The notes beneath the pieces are model-generated. The model searched no databases. It was not told where the DNA came from and saw only the letters and a program-made list of their open reading frames with translations. 36,365 nucleotides of DNA from Perkinsus olseni (lineage: Eukaryota > Perkinsozoa > Perkinsida), in NCBI GenBank assembly GCA_013115125.1, contig JABANN010000350.1, positions 1-36,365 on the forward strand, written 5' to 3'. How positions within the stretch are numbered: position 1 is the first letter of the stretch; each line of letters opens with the position of its first letter. Position numbers and translations under genes: made by a program. Below, in pieces: positions 1-8,517 of the stretch.

Positions 1-488
1 TGAATTCCTCTCGTCAAAATACGTAAGCAGACCAACTTTGACATATGAAAGCTTCGTATTAAGCAAGATATCTTAATTTTGGTCATTTGCATATCAAAAT
101 GGCACACACAGTACAGTACTTACTACACTGACAAGGATTCTTGAGGGATCATCCATCTTCGATTTTGTAAACGAATAGCAACGTTTTACCAATTTACGTT
201 CTCTCCGTGCTACATGATGTTCCCACACACCACTTATGTTCTGCAGGATGCAGACTTGAAAGGACAGACTTGCCCACCCCTCATAACTTCTTGTTGCAAA
301 CGAGTCACGACTTCTAGTGGTGTGCCTTGGGCCGGTTTTTAACTTCGATAAACAAACCAGCCAAACGATTAAAAATCCTCGAAAAATAGTTGCCGAACTA
401 CGGCAACAGTTGAAGCTAATGGTTCAAACTACGGTGTGGTGATACAATCGGCAATTACTCCTCTTATCGCAGTTAATACCAAGACGAT
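1..488. other. No gene recognised; left flank
   Basis: I see no convincing coding stretch, RNA gene or repeat here. The sequence is moderately AT-rich and has stops in all frames. The degenerate tandem array that starts near 489 may fade into the last 50-100 bases, where similar but weaker words occur. Confidence 0.5.
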
Positions 489-494
489 TTGGGT

Positions 495-720
495 GTATCC
501 CAACTGAGGCAGTGCCAATTCGAACAGTGGTCAACTCGTACAAGGTATCAACCCGTACACCACAGATTCGGACACTGCCGACTGAGTCAGTGGCAGGTCG
601 GACAAAAACGGTTGGGCGACTTGGACCAATTCAGACAGGACCACTTAAGACAGTGGCACTTCGCTCGCCACTACAACTCGTACAGTGCCAACATTGACAG
701 TGGCTTCGCACTCAGCAACT
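495..720. repeat. Degenerate ~16-bp tandem repeat array
   Basis: About 13 successive units of 14-19 bp can be laid out by eye. They share the pattern ACAGTGGC-N(3-5)-TCG, with drifted copies such as GACACTGCC and TACAGTGCC. Units end in a TCG-like word with a spacing of 15-17 bp. Open frames of 61-77 codons through the array arise from the repeat itself and have no protein character. The array is old, since most units differ at several positions. Confidence 0.6.
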
Positions 721-853
721 GAATGCATAGTCTGTGAGGAGAGAGAAACTTTACCGAACCAGGCACACGCCGACAGAAAAGCAACATTCGAATCGAACTT
801 CACAGGTAAGGGCCTAGGTTAAGAATTGATTACTAGGCATTGAGTACTACTGC

Positions 854-1494
854 TTATTTCTGTACTTTTTGGCTGGCCTGGAACGTGCAAGTGTGGCACT
901 GCAAGTCCTCAAGTACTGGATAATATCCATTACTGAAGGAAGTCGAGTATATCCAGTGGATACACTCGACTTCCTTCAGACGGACTGCCGCTTCAGCCCA
1001 GGAAGTCCCATCATACTCCGGAAACGTAGCCGCATAAGCCGGAAACGTAGCCGCATAAGCTCTCTCCAATGTAGCTTCGGCCTGCTTGCGGGTCTGGGTT
1101 GGCTGACGACACGCGTCCCCAGCTTTTTTTCTAGCGAAACGCTGGCCAAATTCAGTAAGGCCATCGACTATAATGGACATTATGTGATAGAAGGAGGAGC
1201 GCCTTATACAACATAACGAATTCAAAGAATGATGATAGGCCTCACAGAGGTTACTGGTTCGTTCATGGGAGTTGGCGTGACACCAGAAGTGAGGGTCAAA
1301 AAGGGGTAGTTTTGAGACCGACTCAACATAAGTTCGCTCAAAGTAGCGGGCGAAGTTACTGAAGTCGGATTTAGTGGGCTCAGGAAGAATGACAGTAATG
1401 GTGGAACCCAGGGCGCGGACAGCCTCGAGGCCCCACATCAAGTGGTTAGGGGGTAAAAGGGGCAGTGAGCTTTCGTTGGAAAATGAGTATTATG
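854..1494 (-). pseudogene. MULE-type (Mutator-like) transposase C-terminal remnant
   Basis: The minus strand is open for about 210 codons with no credible ATG at its 5' end. The peptide carries the hallmark of the C-terminal half of MULE and FLYWCH-associated transposases: FDPHFWCHANSHERTSN followed by LCEAYHHSLNSL. These correspond to the family pattern 'W..Y....RTNN..E..H..LN'. Just upstream, LPLLPPNH then GLEAVRA fits the segment before it. The DDE catalytic core and zinc-binding N-terminus are not found, so this is a fragment of a DNA transposon. Near its end a 21-bp unit is exactly duplicated (1019-1039 and 1040-1060), giving a repeated AYAATFP peptide. The family call is moderately secure; loss of function is inferred from the missing parts. 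Confidence 0.6.
934..978. repeat. 15-bp perfect inverted repeat (hairpin)
   Basis: TGAAGGAAGTCGAGT at 934-948 is followed by its exact reverse complement at 964-978. The 15-base spacer between them can also pair partly. It lies inside the MULE remnant, so it may be a terminal or subterminal piece of another element or a local fold-back. Confidence 0.7.
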
Positions 1495-1556
1495 GCGCGT
1501 GACAGCAATGGACCCCGGGAGCTACGGGCTCAAAGCTAGCGCAAAATTTGGCGGGG

Positions 1557-1690
1557 GTGTTATTGGCCTAGCGGTTAAGACGTTGTACACCGAGACGATT
1601 TCATGGTGTTCTGAGAGTCGTGGTGCTCATTCGGTATGGTTGGTCATTCTGAATGATTCATTCATTTGGTTCTTTGTACTACAAAGTTCC
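1557..1690 (+). other. Possible tRNA-like or SINE head (A-box only)
   Basis: TGGCCTAGCGG at 1564-1574 fits the RNA polymerase III A-box pattern TRGYNNARNNGG and continues as TTAAGACG, as in the D-arm of Leu and Ser tRNAs. I could not fold a complete cloverleaf, and no B-box (GGTTCGANTCC) follows at the right distance. At best this is a tRNA-derived relic. Confidence 0.2.
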
Positions 1691-1700
1691 TAGACAGCTT

Positions 1701-1782
1701 GTTGCTATAAGGTTTTGAGTGACCCTCACTCTTCTTGTAAGTTACAAGAGTGACGGTTACTCAAAACCTTACAAGTTGTAAC
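1701..1782. repeat. Imperfect ~40-bp fold-back inverted repeat
   Basis: The left arm (1701-1740) contains AAGGTTTTGAGTGACC, CTCACTCTT and CTTGTAA. The right arm (1741-1782), read on the other strand, gives AAGGTTTTGAGTAACC, GTCACTCTT and TTGTAAC. The arms meet almost without a spacer, so the segment can fold into one long hairpin. It may be a tiny fold-back element or the paired ends of a deleted transposon. No target duplication is obvious. Confidence 0.65.
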
Positions 1783-2101
1783 GAGACGCCAAGAGCCTTA
1801 TCCGACTGAATGGCTACGGTTTTATGGTGAAGGTTTGACCGGGATCCGTCTCATAAACGCAACCCGCAAAGAATGCGATTACGATAACTACCGAGCCGGA
1901 TGCCTCTAGAAAATGATTTATTAAATGTTCATTAGATGAACCTTGCTAGGGCTCAAGCCAGAATTACACAGAATGACTGGCCGCGGCGACTGGGTCAAGG
2001 ACTTGAGCCGCCGCAGAAATAGACGGAGACAGGTGACGCAGCTTTCCTGCGGCAGAAGCCACGCACTGCCGTCCATCAAACCACATATTAGTACATCAGC
2101 A
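1783..2101. other. No gene recognised
   Basis: Frames of up to about 88 codons exist on both strands, but none has a start codon in good context, a domain or splice-linked exons. It may hold the 3' UTR of the small Cys-rich gene that follows on the minus strand. Confidence 0.4.
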
Positions 2102-2410
2102 CTAACGGGCAAGAGGCCCGTACATCTCCTCGCAGTAGGCACGTCCCTTTTCAAACTTGTCGGGGCCGTCATAACAACATAGGGCATTTACAAGCCGCCT
2201 TTGTACGAAGTCCAGTCCACACAAAGCGCAGACAAGGCGCAGGTCTCTGTCATTGCAGCAGGCGTAGACTCCCCTGTAGTCAGGATTCCCGCATGGGTCA
2301 CCACCCGCTTCGACATATCGAACGACCTCATCACGGCTCACGGCGTGACCAACAGACACCATATAAGCTAGGACAACGTAACTTAACGATAGCAGGGAGG
2401 ACAGAGACAT
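2102..2410 (-). CDS. Small secreted cysteine-rich protein (hypothetical)
   Basis: A 102-residue open frame starts at an ATG at 2410. I do not recognise the family. The N-terminus (MSLSSLLSLSYVVLAYMVSVGH) is a clear signal peptide, probably cleaved near AVS. The rest carries about nine cysteines, including two CC pairs and a CALC motif, which suggests a disulfide-bonded extracellular domain. An eight-codon extension further upstream would need a TTG start and is not used. No intron is needed, though a missing 3' exon cannot be excluded. Signal peptide plus Cys spacing is the only support, so it could still be chance. Confidence 0.4.
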   Translation of the reverse strand: MSLSSLLSLSYVVLAYMVSVGHAVSRDEVVRYVEAGGDPCGNPDYRGVYACCNDRDLRLVCALCGLDFVQRRLVNALCCYDGPDKFEKGRAYCEEMYGPLAR

Positions 2411-3282
2411 GCCGGCAATATCGACAAGAGACAAAGAGTACTGAAATTAGACAAGTGACAGTAGGATCTACCGTACATACGCCTTGCCGACGAGTGGATA
2501 GTGTTGTCGCAACCACCCACTTCTATAAACCCTGGGTTTAAAACCAAACCACGCTGCTCAGGTAGTTAATACCCTTCGGATAACTTGCGTATGAGGGTAA
2601 CTCTCGCTCGACAGGAGGAGTGGCGTCGAACAAGAGAAATAGCCTCTCTCAAAAAAAACAAGTCATATGGCAAGTTGCCTACAATGAGCCGACACCTACT
2701 CGAATCGCCAATACGTCTCACAGATCACCATAAACTCGTCTCAAATAGTAGTAATACTGACCACGATGTGCGCTTTGCAGGCATGTGCACCTGCACTTTT
2801 GAACAATTACTCAGTACAGTGTGGCTATTTGAGTCGGGGCTCAAAGAGAGGTAAAACCGGACTCGGGAGGGGTTCGGAGAGAACTGATCTAATTGCGGAT
2901 CCAGGATGAACGCATGTTCCATAGCATGACGAGGAACGCACGTGTTCACAGGGACGAACGTACGTACCATGAGCAAAGGCGCACAAAGAGCAAGGCGAGT
3001 ACGTAGCAGCAATGTAGTTGTCACTATAGTGCACACGGTTTCATAACGTACACGCACAAAATAGACAATCGCTGTCTAAAAATGAAGTGGTTGTCTAGAC
3101 AGGCCTCAGTACAGAATATTCAGCTTGACTTCTAACAGTACACGTTAGGTGTAACACCTGTCCTTTGCAAACTACGGAACACAACAACGTTAGAATCAGC
3201 GCATCACGCGTACACTAGTAACTCATTAGAGTTACAATCGTATATCACTGTTTGAGAAAAATAATCGTCATCAAGCAGCAGT
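2411..3282. other. Intergenic; no gene recognised
   Basis: The two flanking minus-strand genes leave about 870 bp between them. I found no coding stretch with protein-like composition and no tRNA. The part next to 3282 should be the 3' UTR of the aldolase gene, and the part next to 2411 the promoter of the small secreted protein. Confidence 0.5.
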
Positions 3283-4368
3283 TTAGTAAACATAGTTCTT
3301 GACGTACAAGGACTTCTTAGCAGACTCATCACCAGAGCCCTGGTACTTGCCGAGTTGGGCCTCGGAGTTGGCCTTGGCACGGACGAGGAAAGATTCCTGG
3401 GCGGCCTTGGTGTTCTCCTCCTTGCCTGACCAGGTCTTGATGGCACTGGCCTGCAAGGCACGACCATAAGAGAAGGTAAGGGCCCATGGGCGACGCTCCT
3501 TGGGAAGCTGGTTCATAGCCGACAGATTGACGGAAGCATCCTCTTCACTCTGACCGCCGGAAAGGAAGGTGACACCAACGAGAGCCGGAGGGACGGTACG
3601 GGCGAGAGTGCGAACGGTCAACTCAGCAATCTTCTGAGCACTGGGGCGCTCGGGACAGTCCACACCAGCGGTGACCATGTTGGGCTTGAGCAAGCAGCCC
3701 TCGAGAAGGACATGCTGATCATTCAAGGCCTTGAACACAGCGGACAAAACCCTCTCGGTGACGTAGGCAGAGGTCTCGATAGTATGAGTACCATCGGTCA
3801 GGATCTCGGGCTCGACGATGGGGACGAGACCGTTAGCCTGGCAGATGGTGGCATAACGAGCAAGAGTGTGAGCGGTCTCCTCGATAGAGAGCTGAGAAGG
3901 CATCTGCTTGACCTCATCGATCTTCAGGACGGTTCTCCACTTGGCGAAGCGAGCGCCCTGCTCGTAGTACTTCTGGCAACGCTCAGCGAGGCCATCAAGT
4001 CCCTGAGTAGCAGTCTCACCGTCGGTACCGGCGAGCTGGACAAGTCCCTTATCGACCTTGATGCCAGGAATGATACCCTGCTTCTTGAGCAAGTCAACCA
4101 TCGGGACACCTTCCGCATTCTTCTGGAAGAGAGTCTCCTCGAAGAGGATGGCACCAGAGATGTACTTGCCAGCATCAGGGGCAGTGAAGAGAAGCGACCT
4201 GTAGGCAGCACGGTGCTCCTCAGTGTTCTCGATACCAGCGGCATCGAAACGCTTCTTGATGGTACCAGTGGACTCATCTGCGGCCAAGATTCCCTTGCCG
4301 GGAGTGCAGATGGCGTTGGCAGTCTGGATGAGCTCAGCCTGATACTTGAGAGTTTCGCGAGCGGGCAT
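3283..4368 (-). CDS. Class I fructose-bisphosphate aldolase, copy 1
   Basis: The enzyme cleaves fructose 1,6-bisphosphate to dihydroxyacetone phosphate and glyceraldehyde 3-phosphate in cytosolic glycolysis. The single exon encodes 361 residues, the normal family length. Visible are the N-terminal [13 protein letters not shown] motif, Lys107 in GIKVDKG, the AKWR segment (142-145), VEPE (185-188), and the Schiff-base lysine, Lys228, in LLEGCLLKP. The C-terminus KNYVY carries the Tyr needed for the reaction. I chose MPARETL as the start. An in-frame ATG 72 nt upstream (4440) would add a hydrophobic leader, but copy 2 has no such extension and the family does not use one. Upstream of MPAR lies a T-rich tract ending in GGCAG about 30 nt before the ATG, a plausible trans-splice acceptor. 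Confidence 0.97.
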   Translation of the reverse strand: MPARETLKYQAELIQTANAICTPGKGILAADESTGTIKKRFDAAGIENTEEHRAAYRSLLFTAPDAGKYISGAILFEETLFQKNAEGVPMVDLLKKQGIIPGIKVDKGLVQLAGTDGETATQGLDGLAERCQKYYEQGARFAKWRTVLKIDEVKQMPSQLSIEETAHTLARYATICQANGLVPIVEPEILTDGTHTIETSAYVTERVLSAVFKALNDQHVLLEGCLLKPNMVTAGVDCPERPSAQKIAELTVRTLARTVPPALVGVTFLSGGQSEEDASVNLSAMNQLPKERRPWALTFSYGRALQASAIKTWSGKEENTKAAQESFLVRAKANSEAQLGKYQGSGDESAKKSLYVKNYVY

Positions 4369-4440
4369 GTTGGAATATGACAATACAATAACTGCCAATA
4401 ACAAAACCGTTAAATTCACTGCTGTTGCCCGACTTCCCAT

Positions 4441-5195
4441 CTATTAACGATACATTGAAATAGGTAGAACGCTGACTGCTATCCTGAACTAAGAATAGCG
4501 ATCCTCAGAGCTGCGCTGTTGTACGCTGAGAATTGTGTGCACCTGTGCCATCGTGTCTCTCACTCAAGCTCACCAACGGTCATAGCTCATCGAGTACACC
4601 TTTCACATTACTCGTTAGCAACTCCAAAGAAGAGGCTACATGAAGGCTGCCACTAAGGTTGGACCACCTTCGCTAGGTCTCTCACGCGGGCTCACCGAGA
4701 GCGGGACAATGATGATCAATTAGCTAAGGCAGCTCGTGGGAACGAGAACACTTTCCTTTGCTGCCCGAGCCCAGGAGAAAGCCGGTAAGCTGCCCAGCGA
4801 CGAGCCAACCCACCTTATCTTCCGGCTGCAGACTTCAGCTAACTGGCGCTACTTGCCGCCTCAACCACGAGCAACCTGGCGGGCCCAACACCAAGATTCT
4901 CGATTCTCCCCTCTATTTCCGACGCATTCTTAGCAGCAATGGAACTGAGGTCCCCGCTGGATTTCCACTGAATAGTGCCACCACATCAAAGCATGTCTCA
5001 GTATCGTTACAATTTCTAACCGGTCTGAACATACTACATCAATTAACGGGTTCACGAGAACTCGACACAGGTACACAACCGGTCTTGGAAAACTTTTAGC
5101 TTACACCATATTCTCTGAAAAAAGGAGGGCTCAAGGATCACGCGATAAGAATAGTGATCTATGGCCTTCAGTTCGAAGAACTTCTGTTATCATAT
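4441..5195. other. Intergenic spacer between aldolase copies
   Basis: This 755-bp spacer separates two tandem minus-strand aldolase genes. It should hold the promoter of copy 1 and the 3' UTR of copy 2. Open frames on the plus strand (around 4758-5099) have no domain and no support. Confidence 0.5.
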
Positions 5196-6278
5196 TCAAT
5201 AGACATAGTTTTTGACATAAAGGGACTTATTAGCAGCAGCATCAGCAGACCCCTCGTACTTCCCGAGTTGAGCGGCAGAGTTGGCCTTGGCCCGAGTGAT
5301 GAAAGCCTTTTGAGCAGCCTCAGTGTTCTCGTTCTTGCCAGCCCAAGTCTGGATAGCACTATGCTGAAGAGCACGGCCGAATGAGAAAGTCAACGGCCAC
5401 GGGCGCGCCTCCTTCATCGCGTTCATAGCGTTGAGGTTGAGGGAAGCCTCTTCCTCGCTCTGGCCACCAGACAGGAACAGCACACCAACTAGAGCTGGAG
5501 GGACGGTACGCTTGAGAGTGCGAACAGTCATTTCAGCGATCTTCTCAGGAGATGCGCGCTGGGGGCACTCTGCACCAGGCATAACCATATTGGGCTTGAG
5601 AACGCAGCCTTCAAGAAGGACGTGCAGATCGTTCAACGCCTTGAACACAGCTGAGAGAACTCTCTCGGTGACATACGCGTCAGTCTCGATGGTATGAGGG
5701 CCATCGCTCAGGACCTCGGGCTCGACGATAGGAACTAGACCGTTAGCCTGGCAGATACTGGCATAACGAGCAAGAGTGTGAGCGGTCTCCTTGATAGAAA
5801 GTTCAGACGGGACCTGCTTGGCCTCGTCAATCTTCACAACAGCTCTCCACTTGGCGAAGCGAGCGCCCTGCTCGTAGTACTTCTGGCAACGCTCAGCGAG
5901 GCCATCAAGTCCCTGAGTAGCAGTCTCACCGTCGGTACCGGCGAGCTGGACAAGTCCCTTATCGACCTTGATGCCAGGAATGATACCCTGCTTCTTGAGC
6001 AAGTCAACCATCGGGACACCTTCGGCATTCTTCTGGAAGAGAGTCTCCTCGAAGAGGATGGCACCAGAGATGTACTCGCCAGCATCAGGGGCAGTGAAGA
6101 GAAGCGACCTGTAGGCAGCACGGTGCTCCTCAGTGTTCTCGATACCAGCGGCATCAAAACGCTTCTTGATGGTACCAGTGGACTCATCAGCGGCCAAGAG
6201 GCCCTTGCCGGGTGTGCACATAGCGTGGGCAGTCTGAATGAGCTCAGACTGATACCTTAATTCATCACGAGCAGGCAT
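5196..6278 (-). CDS. Class I fructose-bisphosphate aldolase, copy 2
   Basis: This is a tandem paralogue of the gene at 3283-4368 in the same orientation, with 360 residues in one exon. It keeps the full catalytic set: [28 protein letters not shown], the Schiff-base Lys in LLEGCVLKP, and the C-terminal KNYVY. The first in-frame ATG is MPARDEL at 6278. Upstream sequence stays open for 44 codons but only reaches GTG, so it is not coding. A TTAG about 30 nt before the ATG could accept a spliced leader. Residues encoded by 5845-6188 are almost identical at DNA level to copy 1 (3 differences in 344 bp), while both flanks differ at very roughly a quarter of sites. Both copies look functional. Confidence 0.96.
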   Translation of the reverse strand: MPARDELRYQSELIQTAHAMCTPGKGLLAADESTGTIKKRFDAAGIENTEEHRAAYRSLLFTAPDAGEYISGAILFEETLFQKNAEGVPMVDLLKKQGIIPGIKVDKGLVQLAGTDGETATQGLDGLAERCQKYYEQGARFAKWRAVVKIDEAKQVPSELSIKETAHTLARYASICQANGLVPIVEPEVLSDGPHTIETDAYVTERVLSAVFKALNDLHVLLEGCVLKPNMVMPGAECPQRASPEKIAEMTVRTLKRTVPPALVGVLFLSGGQSEEEASLNLNAMNAMKEARPWPLTFSFGRALQHSAIQTWAGKNENTEAAQKAFITRAKANSAAQLGKYEGSADAAANKSLYVKNYVY

Positions 6279-6809
6279 TAGGAAGTTGATAGATAACAAA
6301 ATACTAACTTGAATTGATTCGAGGTCAGCGTTGCGAGCGCTTGCAGACACAGAGGGGCCGTATCCGGGGTTGCTTAAGGGCAACCAATTCCCCTTGAGCT
6401 TTATGATCACAGAGCTCTCAGGCTAGCAAGGAACACCATGAGCCTCGTCAAGGCTAGAAGATATCTCAGCGCCCTGTGATGGATTCTGTGCCAAGACTGC
6501 GCTAGTAGGAGCGCAAGATACCCCTGAATTTTTAGGCGCGCGCGACACACTTTCGACGACTTCGACTATTTGACAGATTCTGGTGGTCGCACAATTTTCG
6601 AAAATCCCCTGAGCCCCCCTAGGATGCCGCTCTCTCTACCAAGTGGATGGCCCCCTTCCGCTCACTGTCATGAGCGTGACATGCCCCCTTGCTCCCAAGG
6701 CGTAGACTAGTAATGCCTTCCGAATGGACTGGCCGGTCGGCGCATGATTCAGCCTTGCCTGCTGACCGTGTCCTTGCTGCGACTGTGTCGATCAGTTCTA
6801 ATCTTGTAA
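6279..6809. other. Divergent intergenic region (aldolase 2 / cathepsin 1)
   Basis: The 531-bp spacer lies between a minus-strand aldolase and a plus-strand cathepsin gene, so it should hold both promoters. I see no TATA-like box, RNA gene or repeat. No coding exon could be linked to either neighbour. Confidence 0.5.
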
Positions 6810-8511
6810 ATGCTGCAATTCACCCTCACGACCCTCGCGTCAGGTTTAGTAGTCCATCTTACTGACGCCCGTTTTATCGCCCCTTGTGCGTTGAAGTCGC
6901 GCAACGCCACTGAGGAGGTTTACACGCCTCTCCCTCGGTTCTCGGTAAGGCTTGGAAAGGGGACGGCGTATCTTGAGCTCACGCGGGGATGATACGGAAT
7001 AGGTTAGGCTCCTCCCTCACCAATTCACCTATTGGAGGTAGCCGAAGTCGTCCTTTGTCAGGCCAAAGACCTCCCCGTGAGCTGGGATTGGCGAGACGTC
7101 GATGGCGAAAACATGGTCACCACTGATCGGAGTTATTCCAACCCCAAGTAAGCATGGCCGCAGCACGCTGAGCCACACGACCCTCGCTGTTTCAGAGCGT
7201 GCGCTGGCTGCTGGGCCTTCGCTACTGTCCACACACTGTCCGACCGAATCAAGATTCAACGGAAAGCTGCATTCCCAGAGGTTAACTTGTCCCCTCAACC
7301 TCTGCTAACATGCGGCTATGACATCGGCAATGGCTGCCGTGGGGGAGGAGTCATCGACGCTATGCGTTACGTGAGTGGTCTGGGAGGGAAGTCCGGCAGG
7401 CCGCCTGTCATCACAGTGGCTTTTGTACGGTTGCCTGCCCACTGGGAGAACTCAACGCCACTAATAACGCTGACTGGTGACACACTTCTGCCCAATTTTC
7501 TTCGGAGTCTGTTGAGCTGAGAAGTTGTGCCTGAGTCCATTCGACCGAAGTATTTAGATCGATGCACCAGCCGGGAATCGAACCGAGGACTTTTTGCGGA
7601 TACTGTGATGTATTTAGATCAAAGAGAAAGGCATTACTGATGAGACCTGCTCGCCCTTTACCGGCAAGGGTCATGACACCGGTGACATCTGTCTAGGCTC
7701 CACCGTGTAAGTGGCTCCCCACCGTCATACCACTCCTCCGCCAAATCGCACGCTTCCCAGGTGTAGCACTTGCTCTGCTAACGGTGCATGCGAGATACCG
7801 AAGAAATACGATACCTTCCATGTGGAAGAGTTTGGCACTGTCACTGGGGAGGACGCAATTAAATCGGAAATCAAAGCCCGTGGACCGGTCGTGTGCCACA
7901 TGCACGTTAATGAAGCCTTTCGGTCCAAGTAAGCGTCCCCTTCTCCACTCCTCTGTGTGCCACTCGTTCGTTTCACAGTTACAGACCCGGCGCCGTCTGG
8001 GACTTCTCCGCACTTGATGAAGCAGCGGAGCCCAACCATGCTGCTGAAATTGCAGGCTGGGGTGTTGATGCTGACGGTAGTGTCATTGCGGCCTCAGCGT
8101 CAACTACTCGTCGAAGCTCAGGCACACCGTACTGGATCGCCCGTTTTGCATTCGGTACGAACTGGGGCGAGCACGGTTGGGCTAAACTGCATCGCTCCGC
8201 CGATGGCCATATCGAAAAGGCTGGCTGTGTTTGGGCTACGGTGAGGTAAGGTGCAGAACTGCTGGGCAGCCTCCTCGCTACTCTTGCTGTGTCAGTTCTG
8301 ATGCCTGGAAGGACTGGACGCTCTATCCCTCTATCAAGTAAGCACGCAGTTTTTGCTGATCCCGACAGTATGCTTCGTCAGGTACACATCTCCCGCTGTG
8401 AGAATACCGTCGGATGGCTTGGGAGTTGTTAAGGCCGAGCCAGGATACCTCACCCTTCGAGGCTCAGATGTAGGTGTCTGCCACGGCCGCCATGCTATTT
8501 CTGTATGGTAG
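6810..8511 (+). CDS. Cathepsin X/Z-like papain-family protein, catalytically altered
   Basis: Eight exons (6810-6944, 7062-7147, 7196-7370, 7618-7706, 7761-7928, 7979-8245, 8296-8337, 8382-8511) give 363 residues, and all phases agree. A signal peptide (MLQFTLTTLASGLVVH) is followed by a short Cys-containing propeptide, as in cathepsin X. The mature domain shows DLPVSWDWRDVDG, the active-site Cys79 in CAGCWAF, GITDETC, and His238 in NHAAEIAGWG. Two conserved residues are gone. The oxyanion-hole Gln of the NQH motif is Tyr/Ser (SYSNP), and the catalytic Asn of RNSWG is Phe274 (RFAFGTNWG). Cathepsin X is a lysosomal or secreted carboxypeptidase; this copy may be weak, altered or non-catalytic. 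Exon 8 has no recognised homology, and its acceptor choice is the least certain. Intron 3 carries a tRNA-fragment insertion. An intact paralogue follows directly. Confidence 0.88.
7550..7620. mobile_element. tRNA 3'-half-like insertion with 11-bp target duplication
   Basis: GTATTTAGATC occurs at 7550-7560 and again at 7610-7620. The 49 bp between them (7561-7609) read on the minus strand contain GGTTCGATTCC, an exact B-box and T-loop. This is followed by the acceptor-like CGGCTGGTGCA and preceded by a variable-loop-like stretch. The T-stem has one mismatch, and no 5' tRNA half is present. Flanking duplication of this length points to target-primed retroposition of a tRNA fragment or a very short SINE. 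It sits in intron 3 of the cathepsin gene. Because the duplicated word includes TTTAG, the insertion duplicated the 3' splice site. Confidence 0.6.
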
Positions 8512-8517
8512 GGCAAA

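Noticed and set aside
1921-2187. Minus-strand frame as a 3' exon of the small Cys-rich gene
   Set aside because: No donor and acceptor pair links it in phase, and its composition is unlike a secreted Cys-rich domain.
3712-4380. 222-codon plus-strand frame and similar frames over the second aldolase
   Set aside because: These are antisense shadows of the aldolase coding frame and recur in both copies for that reason.
6279-6410. N-terminal extension of aldolase copy 2
   Set aside because: The frame is open upstream but reaches only GTG, with no ATG, and aldolases of this class start at the MPAR-type terminus.
7561-7609. Complete tRNA gene on the minus strand
   Set aside because: The 5' acceptor strand, D-arm and a credible anticodon loop are missing. 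Only the 3' half is present.
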